The notes under the pieces were generated by a model. The model saw only the letters and a list, made by a program, of their open reading frames with translations. It did not search any database and was not told where the DNA came from. The translations under genes and the position numbers were made by a program. From contig PGZO01000005.1 in NCBI GenBank assembly GCA_002841375.1, forward strand, positions 1 to 64,000: a DNA stretch of 64,000 bases. Reading direction: 5' to 3'. Each line of letters opens with the position of its first letter. Position 1 is the first letter of the stretch. Below, one piece after another: positions 17,679 to 24,629 of the stretch. Source of the DNA: Firmicutes bacterium HGW-Firmicutes-7 (lineage in GTDB: Bacteria; Bacillota; Clostridia; Lachnospirales; Vallitaleaceae).

Positions 17679-18368
17679 ATGAAAATACTAATTGCAGATG
17701 ACGAAAAAGATATACGAAATTTAATTAAAGTATATTTATTAAATAATGACTATGAAATAATTGAAGCGGAAAACGGAATAGAGGTTTTAGAACAAATTGA
17801 TGATTCTATTGATTTAGTTATTTTAGATGTGATGATGCCTAAAATGGATGGAATAAAGACTTGTATTAAGATAAGAGAACGCTATACCATGCCTGTTTTA
17901 TTCTTAACCGCCAAACTGGAAGATATTGATAAATTAACGGGGTTTAATTCCGGTGCAGATGACTATATTACAAAACCATTTAATCCGTTAGATTTGCTGG
18001 CACGAATAAAAGTAAACATAAGGCGGTATAAAGAGTATTCAGCTCCTATAATCCCAAAAGACAACCCTGAAATTATCACTATACATGATTTGAATATGAA
18101 TTTAGCTGCACATACATTGCATAATAAACAAGAACTTATTAAGTTGACAAAAATAGAGTTTGCTATATTGGCTTTGTTTATTAAAAATAGAGGACGAGTA
18201 TTTAGTTTGGAACAAATTTATGAGTTGGTTTGGGAAGAAAGCAGTATTTTAAATTCAGAGAGTACAGTATCAGTTCATATCCGTAATTTAAGAGAAAAAA
18301 TTGAAGCCGATATGAGCAATCCTATTTATATAAAAACGGTATGGGGAGTTGGTTATCGTGTGGATTAA
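17679..18368 (+). CDS. OmpR/PhoB-family response regulator (VanR-like)
   Basis: A 229-residue regulator. The receiver has the acidic pair in IADDEKD, phospho-acceptor Asp50 in LDVMMPKMDG, and the switch Thr and Lys in FLTAKLED and YITKPFNPLDLLAR. The C-terminal winged helix (about 130-229) ends VKTVWGVGYRV-like (IKTVWGVGYRVD). ATG 17679 is preferred over ATG 17661 because GGAGG (17667-17671) sits seven bases before it. Its gene overlaps the kinase gene. PhoB-family proteins bind 11-bp direct repeats, and the blocks at 14061-14098 and 19744-19770 have that period, so autoregulation of the cassette is likely. Confidence 0.95.
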   Translation: MKILIADDEKDIRNLIKVYLLNNDYEIIEAENGIEVLEQIDDSIDLVILDVMMPKMDGIKTCIKIRERYTMPVLFLTAKLEDIDKLTGFNSGADDYITKPFNPLDLLARIKVNIRRYKEYSAPIIPKDNPEIITIHDLNMNLAAHTLHNKQELIKLTKIEFAILALFIKNRGRVFSLEQIYELVWEESSILNSESTVSVHIRNLREKIEADMSNPIYIKTVWGVGYRVD

Positions 18369-19701
18369 AAATATAACAAAGACTCTCTATCTTATAATTT
18401 TAACAAGAATATTTATTGCTACTATAATTTGTGTATGTATTTTTGAAATTTTAAATTGGACAATTGATTTAGCTGTTTCCTATCAAAGCAATATATATAT
18501 GGAAAAACAATCAACTCTGCATGAAACAATGGTAAAAGAAATTCGTGATAAAATTAACATTAATCATTGGACACTATCTCAAGCCCAAAATGAAGATTTT
18601 ACTAATGATTATCCTGACTATTATATATTTTTTTTTTCTGATGTGCCTTATTCTGATGAAATATATACTGATTTTTATGAAGAACAAGAATATCCATTAG
18701 AAAAATTTAAAAGATCAATATTTAATAATATAAAATTTGCAGATGTAGAAGGTATAGCTATTATTATAATAAAAGATGCAAAAATTTTTTATGATGTTTA
18801 TTATATTGGTGCTTGGGTTGTGACGCTTATTATTTTCTTTTTCATTACTATGCAATTATTTAAACCTATCATTGCATATATTGAAAAAATAGAAAAAGGC
18901 ATCAATATTATAGCACAAGAGGATATGCTGTATAAAATCCCTGTTGTGGGCAAAAATGAATTATCCAGACTTGCTGATGATATCAATCATATGGGTTCTA
19001 TGCTGTATGAAAAGCAGGAAAAGGATAAAAGAACAGAACTGAGTAAAAAGATATTGATTACCAATGTGTCCCATGATTTGCGCACACCATTAACTTCTAT
19101 TTTAGGCTATATTGGTCTTATTAAGGAGAATATGTTGCCTTCTGACAAAAGCTATGAATATGTAAGTATTGCAGAAAAAAACAGCTTGCGATTGGAGAAA
19201 CTAATTAATGATTTGTTTATGTATAGCAAGTTGGTAAGCTATGATGTATCTTTGAATATGGTTGATATTGATGCATATGTAATTCTTCGCCAAATTATTG
19301 AATTGAAAAAATATTATGTTCATTTTGAAGCTTTGGTAGAAAAAGCATATATTACTGTTGATGTAAATCAATTTCATAGAACCATAGACAATTTATTGGA
19401 TAATGCTGAAAAATACCGAATTCCAGGTAGTGATATATACTTAAAAGTAATAAAAAGCGAGGATAATGTTCTTATAACCATAAGTAACAAAACGGATTCT
19501 GACTTAACTGGAAAAATGGAATTTTTAACTAAAAGGCTATATACTGCTGACATGGACAAGAAAACAGATTCTACTGGTCTTGGATTATCTATCGTAAATG
19601 AATTAACGAAGCAAATGGGTGGAAAGTTCGAAATAGACTATGTAGATGATACTTTTACAGGCAAACTTATCTTCCCAACAGCCAATTCTATTTACAAATA
19701 A
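18358..19701 (+). CDS. VanS-type sensor histidine kinase
   Basis: A 447-residue membrane kinase that should phosphorylate the upstream regulator. Two membrane segments (about 11-36 and 142-165) bracket an extracytoplasmic sensor of about 105 residues rich in Asp, Tyr and Phe. Then come HAMP, HisKA with His239 (NVSHDLRTPLTS), and HATPase with NLLDNAEKY and TGLGLSIV. The G1 box is degenerate (ITISNKTDSD), as often seen in VanS-type kinases. GTG 18358 fits GGGGAG (18343-18348); an in-frame TTG at 18349 is an alternative. The start overlaps the regulator's stop by 11 bases. Confidence 0.92.
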   Translation: MWIKNITKTLYLIILTRIFIATIICVCIFEILNWTIDLAVSYQSNIYMEKQSTLHETMVKEIRDKININHWTLSQAQNEDFTNDYPDYYIFFFSDVPYSDEIYTDFYEEQEYPLEKFKRSIFNNIKFADVEGIAIIIIKDAKIFYDVYYIGAWVVTLIIFFFITMQLFKPIIAYIEKIEKGINIIAQEDMLYKIPVVGKNELSRLADDINHMGSMLYEKQEKDKRTELSKKILITNVSHDLRTPLTSILGYIGLIKENMLPSDKSYEYVSIAEKNSLRLEKLINDLFMYSKLVSYDVSLNMVDIDAYVILRQIIELKKYYVHFEALVEKAYITVDVNQFHRTIDNLLDNAEKYRIPGSDIYLKVIKSEDNVLITISNKTDSDLTGKMEFLTKRLYTADMDKKTDSTGLGLSIVNELTKQMGGKFEIDYVDDTFTGKLIFPTANSIYK

Positions 19702-19710
19702 TAACTTTAT

Positions 19711-19820
19711 TTCAATCCATCTCTAATTTTTAGAGGTGAATTTGTTTTGAAAATCTTTTGTTTTCCTTTTGTTTAAACTAAAAGATACTTAAATTCTTTC
19801 TGTTATGATGATAATTATAA
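19711..19820 (+). repeat. Regulatory block copy B: hairpin and three 11-bp-phased boxes
   Basis: Imperfect direct repeat of the block at 14029-14145. A hairpin AATCCATCTCT/AGAGGTGAATT (about 19714-19742) acts as the kinase terminator. [CG]TTTT then recurs at 19744, 19755 and 19766. Relative to copy A exactly one 11-bp unit is missing, while the flank AAACTAAAA, TTAAAT and CTTTCTGTTATGAT is kept, followed by TATAAT at 19816. Confidence 0.75.
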
Positions 19821-19823
19821 TAT

Positions 19824-20054
19824 ATGAAATATTCTCTTAAGCTTATCCGTGAGAACCTCGATAACATTTTGAATAAGTTGAGAAATCAGAAAATTCTAGG
19901 AGGGATTTTAGATGTAGGGCAATCAGTAGGATGTAATATTTATTTTGAAACAATTAAAGATGTAGGATTAAAAAATACAACTAAAATACAAATTGGTGGT
20001 TTTTTAAAGTTTAAAGGTTCAAGATATGAATATAAGTATGAAGATAGTGCATAA
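19824..20054 (+). pseudogene. Short frame containing a probable Fic-toxin fragment
   Basis: A 76-codon frame with no ribosome site; the ATG abuts a TATAAT-like sequence. Its start, LIRENLDNILNKLRNQKIL, is the translation of a 57-bp stretch repeated at 21701-21757, and looks like the helix of Fic-domain proteins that precedes the HPFREGNGR motif. The remainder (GGILDVGQSVGCNIYFE onward) is unrecognised. I read it as duplicated debris, not a functional gene. Confidence 0.4.
19843..19899 (+). repeat. 57-bp direct repeat, copy 1
   Basis: Matches 21701-21757 at 56 of 57 positions and in the same orientation. The two copies bracket the toxin-antitoxin pair and the VbhA-like antitoxin (1.86 kb apart). 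Confidence 0.9.
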
Positions 20055-20135
20055 AAATATTTTTAAGTGCTAATATAGCTTTAATTCAGTACATATATGA
20101 TGAAATCAACGATAATTAGCATATTTCAGCTGTGA

Positions 20136-20172
20136 ATTTTACGTTGTATTTTAAGTAAAATAAGCATATAAT
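20136..20172 (+). promoter_or_regulatory. Promoter and possible operator of the toxin-antitoxin pair
   Basis: TTGTAT (20144-20149), 17 bp, TATAAT (20167-20172). ATTTTAC (20136-20142) and GTAAAAT (20155-20161) form an inverted repeat over the -35, where a Phd-type antitoxin could autoregulate. Confidence 0.6.
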
Positions 20173-20197
20173 AAATATACAATGGAGGTGATATTAT

Positions 20198-20446
20198 ATG
20201 CCAAATATAAAACCGGTATCAGATTTAAGAAACTATAATGAGGTATTAAAGGATTGCCATACAGGAGATCCAGTTTATTTAACAAAGAATGGCAGAGGGA
20301 AATATGTTATTGTTGATTTAGAAGAATACGAAAGACAACAAACAATATTAAAGCTTTTAACTAAATTAAGTGAAGCAGAAGCAGCGATCAAGACAGGTGA
20401 AGAATGGCAATCATTAGATGAATTAAAGCGTAATTTGGAGGTCTAA
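20198..20446 (+). CDS. Type II antitoxin, Phd/YefM family
   Basis: An 82-residue antitoxin. The N-terminal DNA-binding part has the family pattern VSDLRNYNEVLKDC and PVYLTKNGRGKYVIVDLEEY (about 7-48), and the charged C-terminal helices would wrap the toxin. GGAGGTGA lies just before the ATG. The toxin gene starts one base after its stop codon. Expected to neutralise the toxin and repress the shared promoter. Confidence 0.9.
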   Translation: MPNIKPVSDLRNYNEVLKDCHTGDPVYLTKNGRGKYVIVDLEEYERQQTILKLLTKLSEAEAAIKTGEEWQSLDELKRNLEV

Positions 20447-20447
20447 T

Positions 20448-20759
20448 ATGGCTGTACAAATAAAAATCAATCCGATAGCTACATCTGATTTGCAGGAGAT
20501 TAAAAGCTACATAGCAGAAGAAAATGCTAATGCAGCTATTAAGACAGTAAAAGAAATAGTTGATAGTATTGAAAGGTTGTCCCAATTTCCTGAGAGTGGA
20601 TCGATGCTTATGTATAAAATTAAGATTAAGAGTAAATATAGATATGTCATTTGTGGTAATTATCTAGTTTTTTATTTCTATGAAAATGGTATAGTCTATA
20701 TTCAACGAGTCTTACATGGTAAGAGAGATTATATGGTACTTCTTGGAGATTTACAATAA
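20448..20759 (+). CDS. Type II toxin, RelE/ParE family
   Basis: A 103-residue toxin of the RelE/ParE fold. Typical blocks are INPIATSDLQEIKSYIAEEN, a central SIERLSQFPESG, then KSKYRYVICGNYLVFYFYENG and the terminal IQRVLHGKRDY. The arginine and tyrosine in these last two strands are usual in the RelE/YoeB-like branch; whether it cuts ribosome-bound mRNA or poisons gyrase (ParE) cannot be told. Its own ribosome site GGAGGT lies inside the end of the antitoxin gene. Confidence 0.88.
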   Translation: MAVQIKINPIATSDLQEIKSYIAEENANAAIKTVKEIVDSIERLSQFPESGSMLMYKIKIKSKYRYVICGNYLVFYFYENGIVYIQRVLHGKRDYMVLLGDLQ

Positions 20760-21060
20760 GGGGACTAACCTTATGAATATCATCCGATTGATATAATTGC
20801 GAGTAACCGATTTTAGGACGAGGATATTGAATATTGTCGGGATAAGTTTGTGCGTGAAGTATTGGAGTTTTACCGGATAAAGAGAGATTGATATTTAAAA
20901 TATAAGGAATGGGGATTTTTTTTATCCGTTTTGCACGGACTATAACCGCTGTAATCATTGGAGATGTAGATATTACTAACTTGATTTATCATGTAAAAAG
21001 ATGTTGTAATTGTATATTAACTTAAAATGATATAAAAGGTCTTATAAGAAGGTGGAAAAA
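20760..21060 (+). other. Gap with decayed coding debris
   Basis: A 24-codon open stretch (20817-20891, reading EDIEYCRDKFVREVLEF then YRIKRD and stop) has protein-like composition but no start, consistent with the tail of a lost gene. Nothing else is recognised before the small frame at 21061. Confidence 0.3.
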
Positions 21061-21186
21061 ATGACAACATATGATGATGGTAACACATATGGAACAAAAG
21101 ATGTAAGTGACAAAGGTAAAGGAGAGAAAAAAGAAACAAAGATAAGGGTAATAAAGATAAGAAGTAGATCTGGTTTGAATATTTAA
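21061..21186 (+). CDS. Small lysine-rich hypothetical protein, possibly frameshifted
   Basis: ATG 21061 follows GAAGGTGG and opens 41 codons beginning MTTYDDGNTYGTKDVSDKGK. A +1 shift near 21140 would instead give a KDKGNKDKK tail and a stop at 21166, so a frameshift is possible. No family recognised. Confidence 0.3.
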   Translation: MTTYDDGNTYGTKDVSDKGKGEKKETKIRVIKIRSRSGLNI

Positions 21187-21343
21187 TTTTATTTATAAGT
21201 AAATCTGCCTTTTTTGGATTATATATTATACATTTGAAACCGGTTATCCTACTTAGATAACATACACTGATGTAAGTGGTTTACTATTTGATGAAAAACG
21301 GATATAATAATGAGTATGGTTATTATGACTTGAGGTTTTATTT

Positions 21344-21538
21344 ATGAGAAAAAATCGCGTTATATTGAGTTCTGAGAAGATAAATAAGGCAATGAAAAGT
21401 GTTGAAGCTTCTTTGGCAGTTGAGGGATTGAGACCGAGTACAAAAGGGTCTCAAATAAGTCGAAGCTATATGGAAGGACGTATTACTAGCGAAGAAGCAA
21501 TAGGTCAAATTAAGAAACACTATAAAGTGGGACGTTAA
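21344..21538 (+). CDS. VbhA-like antitoxin (Fic-toxin inhibitor)
   Basis: A 64-residue protein matching the small antitoxin VbhA domain, which places a helix with (S/T)xxxE(G/N) over the Fic active site and blocks AMP transfer. The pattern here is ASLAVEGLRPSTKGSQISR, then YMEGRITSEEAIGQIKKHY. The inhibitory-like residues VEGL are present. The ribosome site is weak (TGAGG about nine bases before ATG). The Fic partner that should follow at once is represented only by debris, so this looks like an orphaned antitoxin. Confidence 0.75.
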   Translation: MRKNRVILSSEKINKAMKSVEASLAVEGLRPSTKGSQISRSYMEGRITSEEAIGQIKKHYKVGR

Positions 21539-21544
21539 TTGTTT

Positions 21545-21770
21545 ATGGAGAAAAATATTTCTAGGTATAAACGAAAAGAATTAACGGGATCAAAATATTG
21601 CTATTCCATCGATACTTGTTTCAAGACATATATTTATTTGCAGGGAAATTTTGAGAAGAAGATATCTCAAAAGGAGAAACGGATTTTTGTAGATGTCAGT
21701 TTATTCGTGAGAACCTCGATAACATTTTGAATAAGTTGAGAAATCAGAAAATTCTAGTCGGAGATGTAAA
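21545..21770 (+). pseudogene. Deleted and frameshifted Fic-family toxin remnant
   Basis: Starts six bases after the VbhA stop codon, where a Fic gene is expected. The N-terminal KELTGSKYCYSIDTCF resembles the YCYPGT-type start of Fic proteins. Before stop 21728-21730 the sequence jumps to another frame in which 21690-21757 reads FCRCQFIRENLDNILNKLR, like the Fic segment ahead of HPFREGNGR. The catalytic motif itself is absent. I infer an internal deletion plus frameshift. The 57-bp end is duplicated at 19843-19899. Confidence 0.45.
21701..21757 (+). repeat. 57-bp direct repeat, copy 2
   Basis: Second copy of 19843-19899 with one mismatch (T at 21705 for C at 19847). It lies in the Fic-like remnant. 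Confidence 0.9.
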
Positions 21771-21784
21771 CAGCTCTAAAATAC

Positions 21785-21827
21785 AAAAACAGCATTCAGA
21801 AATTTTACTTTCTGAATGCTGTTTTTT
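21785..21827 (-). terminator. Terminator of the first tRNA-Gly copy (works in both directions)
   Basis: AAAAACAGCATTCAGAAA (21785-21802) pairs with TTTCTGAATGCTGTTTTT (21809-21826). It has A/T tails on both sides and would also end plus-strand reads from the VbhA region. Confidence 0.85.
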
Positions 21828-21832
21828 TACTA

Positions 21833-21904
21833 AGCACGAGACGAGACTCGAACTCGCGACCCTCTCCTTGGCAAGGAGATGCTCTACCACTGAGCCACTC
21901 ATGC
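21833..21904 (-). tRNA. tRNA-Gly (GCC), copy 1
   Basis: The minus strand folds into a full cloverleaf: acceptor GCATGAG/CTCGTGC, D arm GGCTCAGTGGTAGAGCA, anticodon stem CTCCT with loop TTGCCAA region giving anticodon GCC, and T arm GAGTTCGAGTCTC. CCA is not encoded. It is identical to the gene at 25119-25190, including about ten bases on each side. No consensus promoter like the one before the 25-kb cluster is visible upstream. Confidence 0.93.
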
Positions 21905-22244
21905 ATATCTTCCTAAGAAGTATTTAATTATTATTTGTCCGGCAAGACGAAGGAATAAGACACATGAATATTCATTGCAAAAGATGTATTATAAGTTATA
22001 AAAATTTTGCATAAGGAACATAGGTGAAAGGAGTTTAAAAGGTTATCAATACATCTAATGGCTGATAGCTTTTTTATTATGCTTTAATATACAATTTACA
22101 ATGAATAATACAATAAGATATGTAAGAAAAAAATAATTTTTTCATGTGGGATTTAGAAGTATAATAGTGTCTATTAGGATGAGAGGATATAAGGGCCAAA
22201 TCCACTTAATAAATAGATAGATTATTAGAAAGAAAGGTGAAGTA
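21905..22244. other. Gap before the ECF sigma gene
   Basis: A TATAAT occurs at 22159-22164, about 80 bases before the ATG, without a clear -35. A weak hairpin with a T-run lies near 22038-22075. Nothing else recognised. Confidence 0.3.
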
Positions 22245-22790
22245 ATGAATGACCATGAGTTGTTAGCGGGTATAAAACAAAAAAATGAAAGTTGTTATGA
22301 AATGCTTGTTGAGAAATATATGCGATATGTAGCCGCTATAATATCAAGAGTTGCAGGGAGGAGATTGAATAACTATGATATAGAAGAAATTAGTTCAGAA
22401 ACATTTATTAAAATATGGATGAACTCTCAAAAAATAGTCTTAAAAGGTGAGAGCCTTAAAGCTTATTTAGCGATGTCTGCAAGAAATAATACTCTCAATG
22501 TTTTAAGAGATCGTCAAAAACGACAAGAAGACGTATTAAATGAAGAGTTAATATCAAGTGATTCTGTAGAAGCCTATGTAATGTTAGAAGAAGAAAACAA
22601 AGATATTAACGAGACATTATCAGAATTACCTGAGTTAGAACGGGAAATCTTGGTTAGGCGCTATTTTAATCAAGAAAAGATTAAAGATATTGCTGAGAAA
22701 GTTGGTATTGATGAAAAAGCGGTGAGCGCTCGTATAGGACGAAGTAAAAATAAACTAAAAATGATGCTATCAAAAAAAGGTTTGTTATAA
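22245..22790 (+). CDS. ECF-type RNA polymerase sigma factor
   Basis: A 181-residue sigma-70 family protein with only regions 2 and 4. Region 2 holds FEMLVEKY-type helix (CYEMLVEKYMRYV) and DIEEISSETFIKIW; region 4 holds LPELEREILVRRYF and the helix-turn-helix IKDIAEKVGIDEKAVSARI. The ATG has AAAGGTG upstream. The membrane-anchored DUF4179 protein starting 28 bases later is the likely cognate anti-sigma factor, so the pair should respond to an envelope signal. Confidence 0.93.
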   Translation: MNDHELLAGIKQKNESCYEMLVEKYMRYVAAIISRVAGRRLNNYDIEEISSETFIKIWMNSQKIVLKGESLKAYLAMSARNNTLNVLRDRQKRQEDVLNEELISSDSVEAYVMLEEENKDINETLSELPELEREILVRRYFNQEKIKDIAEKVGIDEKAVSARIGRSKNKLKMMLSKKGLL

Positions 22791-22818
22791 AGATTATTAT
22801 CAGAAAGGGGTTTTGAAA

Positions 22819-23811
22819 GTGAAAAGAGCAAATAAGGATTTGGCAAGGATATCTCTAGAAATTGTAAATATTGAGATTAATGATGAAGAAATCGAACAAC
22901 TAACAACAGGGCTTAACTTTAAAAAAATTAAGGCTAATGCCATTTCAGGAATTATGAAGGAGAATAAAATGAAAAATATATCAAGAAGGAATAGATTTAA
23001 AAAAGTTTTAGTAGCAGCAGTAGCAGCAGTTATTATGGTGGGAACCGTATTTGCTGCTCAATATGTAGATAATTTTAGATTGTTTTATGGCGACAAAGCA
23101 AACATTGCAGAGGAGGATAAAACAGTAATAAACGAAACACAGACTGTAGCTGGTGTAACGATGAATGTCGAAGAAGGAATAATAGGTCAAAAAAGTGGAG
23201 TAATTATGGTCACCTTTGAAAAAAAGGATGGAACTACATTTCCAAAAGATGCAGTTGTTACAGCACTTGAATTACTTCCTAATCAAGAAATTTCATATAT
23301 GATAGGTCAAATGGTTACGGAAGACGGACTGAAGCTTGTTGGCAGATTTGAAGTAGATTCAAATGATACCCTCCACGGCAAAAAAATTACTGTAAAAGCA
23401 AATAGAATTGTAGAGGAGAGTACACAGGAAGTGATCACTGAAGGTCCATGGGAGATTAGCTTCAAACTTGATGCTTCAAAAGGGCTAATAACTAAAGACA
23501 TAGATATAAAAATTACTAATCAAGATGAAATAATGGAACTTAAACGTATGGATATTTCTGCTGTTGGAATTGAAATTCAAGGAGTAAGATTAGATAAGAA
23601 TAAATACGAATTACCTAGTTATACACCAGTAGTTAAAATAACGATGACAGATGATAAGGTAATTGAGTTAAAAGCTGGATCAACAAGTGAAATTAAAACA
23701 GGATTTAAATGGCAATATAATTCAGATGTCAATTACAACCCGGTCTTTATAGATGAACAGAATGTAAAGAGTATTTCAATTGATGGTGAGGTATTTATGA
23801 TAAAACAATGA
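22819..23811 (+). CDS. DUF4179 membrane protein, probable anti-sigma factor
   Basis: A 330-residue protein: an N-terminal cytoplasmic region of about 60 residues (anti-sigma-like), one membrane segment (VLVAAVAAVIMVGTVFA, about 63-80), then a large extracytoplasmic DUF4179-type domain with GVTMNVEEGIIGQKSGV and beta-rich repeats. GTG 22819 is chosen because AAAGGGG (22804-22810) is eight bases away; TTG 22813 would be too close. It is co-transcribed with the ECF sigma gene, the standard arrangement for this family. The signal sensed is unknown. Confidence 0.82.
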   Translation: MKRANKDLARISLEIVNIEINDEEIEQLTTGLNFKKIKANAISGIMKENKMKNISRRNRFKKVLVAAVAAVIMVGTVFAAQYVDNFRLFYGDKANIAEEDKTVINETQTVAGVTMNVEEGIIGQKSGVIMVTFEKKDGTTFPKDAVVTALELLPNQEISYMIGQMVTEDGLKLVGRFEVDSNDTLHGKKITVKANRIVEESTQEVITEGPWEISFKLDASKGLITKDIDIKITNQDEIMELKRMDISAVGIEIQGVRLDKNKYELPSYTPVVKITMTDDKVIELKAGSTSEIKTGFKWQYNSDVNYNPVFIDEQNVKSISIDGEVFMIKQ

Positions 23812-23890
23812 GAGAGTAATGTACTTAATTTAATATAAATCTCTTCAATTTATGTGAAATATTAAGGGGTACTGGTCAGAGATGAACAAT

Positions 23891-23929
23891 TTAGAAACGC
23901 TGTTAACAATAAGTTGGCAGCGTTTCTAA
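23891..23929 (+). terminator. Hairpin after the sigma/anti-sigma operon
   Basis: TTAGAAACGCTG (23891-23902) pairs perfectly with CAGCGTTTCTAA (23918-23929). There is no T-run, so termination is inferred from position. Confidence 0.55.
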
Positions 23930-24269
23930 TAGTATTGTATTCACACAAAGGTAAAGGGTTGAATAAAATTAAGTACTAATAGCAAGATTTATTCAGCGAA
24001 TGATTAGTTTTTGTTGAACTTATCAAGAAAACATGATAAAACAGGTTATGTTATTGGCAATTGTATTTCTCTGTTGCAGCACGGTTGCAGCAAACCCCCT
24101 AAAAGTTAAAGTATAGATTTAAGAGTTACCATAAATTAAAATATAATAAAGATTTTGACGAAAAATCATTTCGAATCGTAATGACACAGTTATAAAATTT
24201 TTTAATATAAATTGCGAGTTTTTTAAAAGGTAAGAAATACGTATAAAAGTGCGTTTTCTTGCCTTTTTT
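23930..24269 (+). terminator. Gap ending in an intrinsic terminator
   Basis: No gene is recognised in 23930-24224. AAAAGGTAAGAAA (24225-24237) pairs with TTTCTTGCCTTTT (24255-24267) and runs into T. A terminator with no visible gene before it means either a lost gene or a short untranslated RNA between the two hairpins. Confidence 0.6.
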
Positions 24270-24353
24270 GCGTGATTTTGATCAATTTAGTCAAAATGAT
24301 TACATCTAAAAAAGATGATATCCTTGTAATATGAACATTTAAGGAGGCTAACA

Positions 24354-24629
24354 ATGGATATCAATGAAAAAGTAATGGTTACAAAAATACTCACTGATGA
24401 AAGAAATATTTTAAAAAGGTCAGCAGCGAGTGAAGTAGAATTAACAACACCATTCACAATTGAAGGTGGAAAGGAGAAACAAGCAAGCGAAATGGAATTA
24501 ATAACACCATATATAATTGAAGGCGGGAATGAGAAGCCTCGAGAGCGCGAAATAGAATTAATAACACCATTTACAATTGATGGTGGAATGGAGAAGTCAG
24601 TTGACTATAAACTAAATTTTGTTGTTTAG
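24354..24629 (+). CDS. 91-aa peptide with three tandem ELxTPFTIEGG repeats
   Basis: Strong ribosome site AAGGAGG eight bases before the ATG. After a 25-residue N-terminus (MDINEKVMVTKILTDERN...) come three repeats of 19-20 residues: VELTTPFTIEGGKEK, MELITPYIIEGGNEK and IELITPFTIDGGMEK, joined by charged linkers. The consensus is E-[LM]-x-T-P-[FY]-x-I-[ED]-G-G-x-E-K. The layout of a leader plus repeated Thr/Glu/Gly-Gly cores recalls multi-core modified-peptide precursors, but no modifying enzyme or transporter is adjacent. No family recognised. The real gene product is likely; the function is unknown. Confidence 0.65.
   Translation: MDINEKVMVTKILTDERNILKRSAASEVELTTPFTIEGGKEKQASEMELITPYIIEGGNEKPREREIELITPFTIDGGMEKSVDYKLNFVV

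Noticed and set aside
20198-20759. Toxin-antitoxin pair as part of a new defence system.
   Set aside because: Both proteins are ordinary Phd/YefM and RelE/ParE family members in the usual order; no extra component is attached.
24076-24112. Phrase GTTGCAGCACGGTTGCAGCA followed by a C-run, resembling sequences near integrase genes.
   Set aside because: No frame gives a recognisable integrase end, and the resemblance is by memory only.
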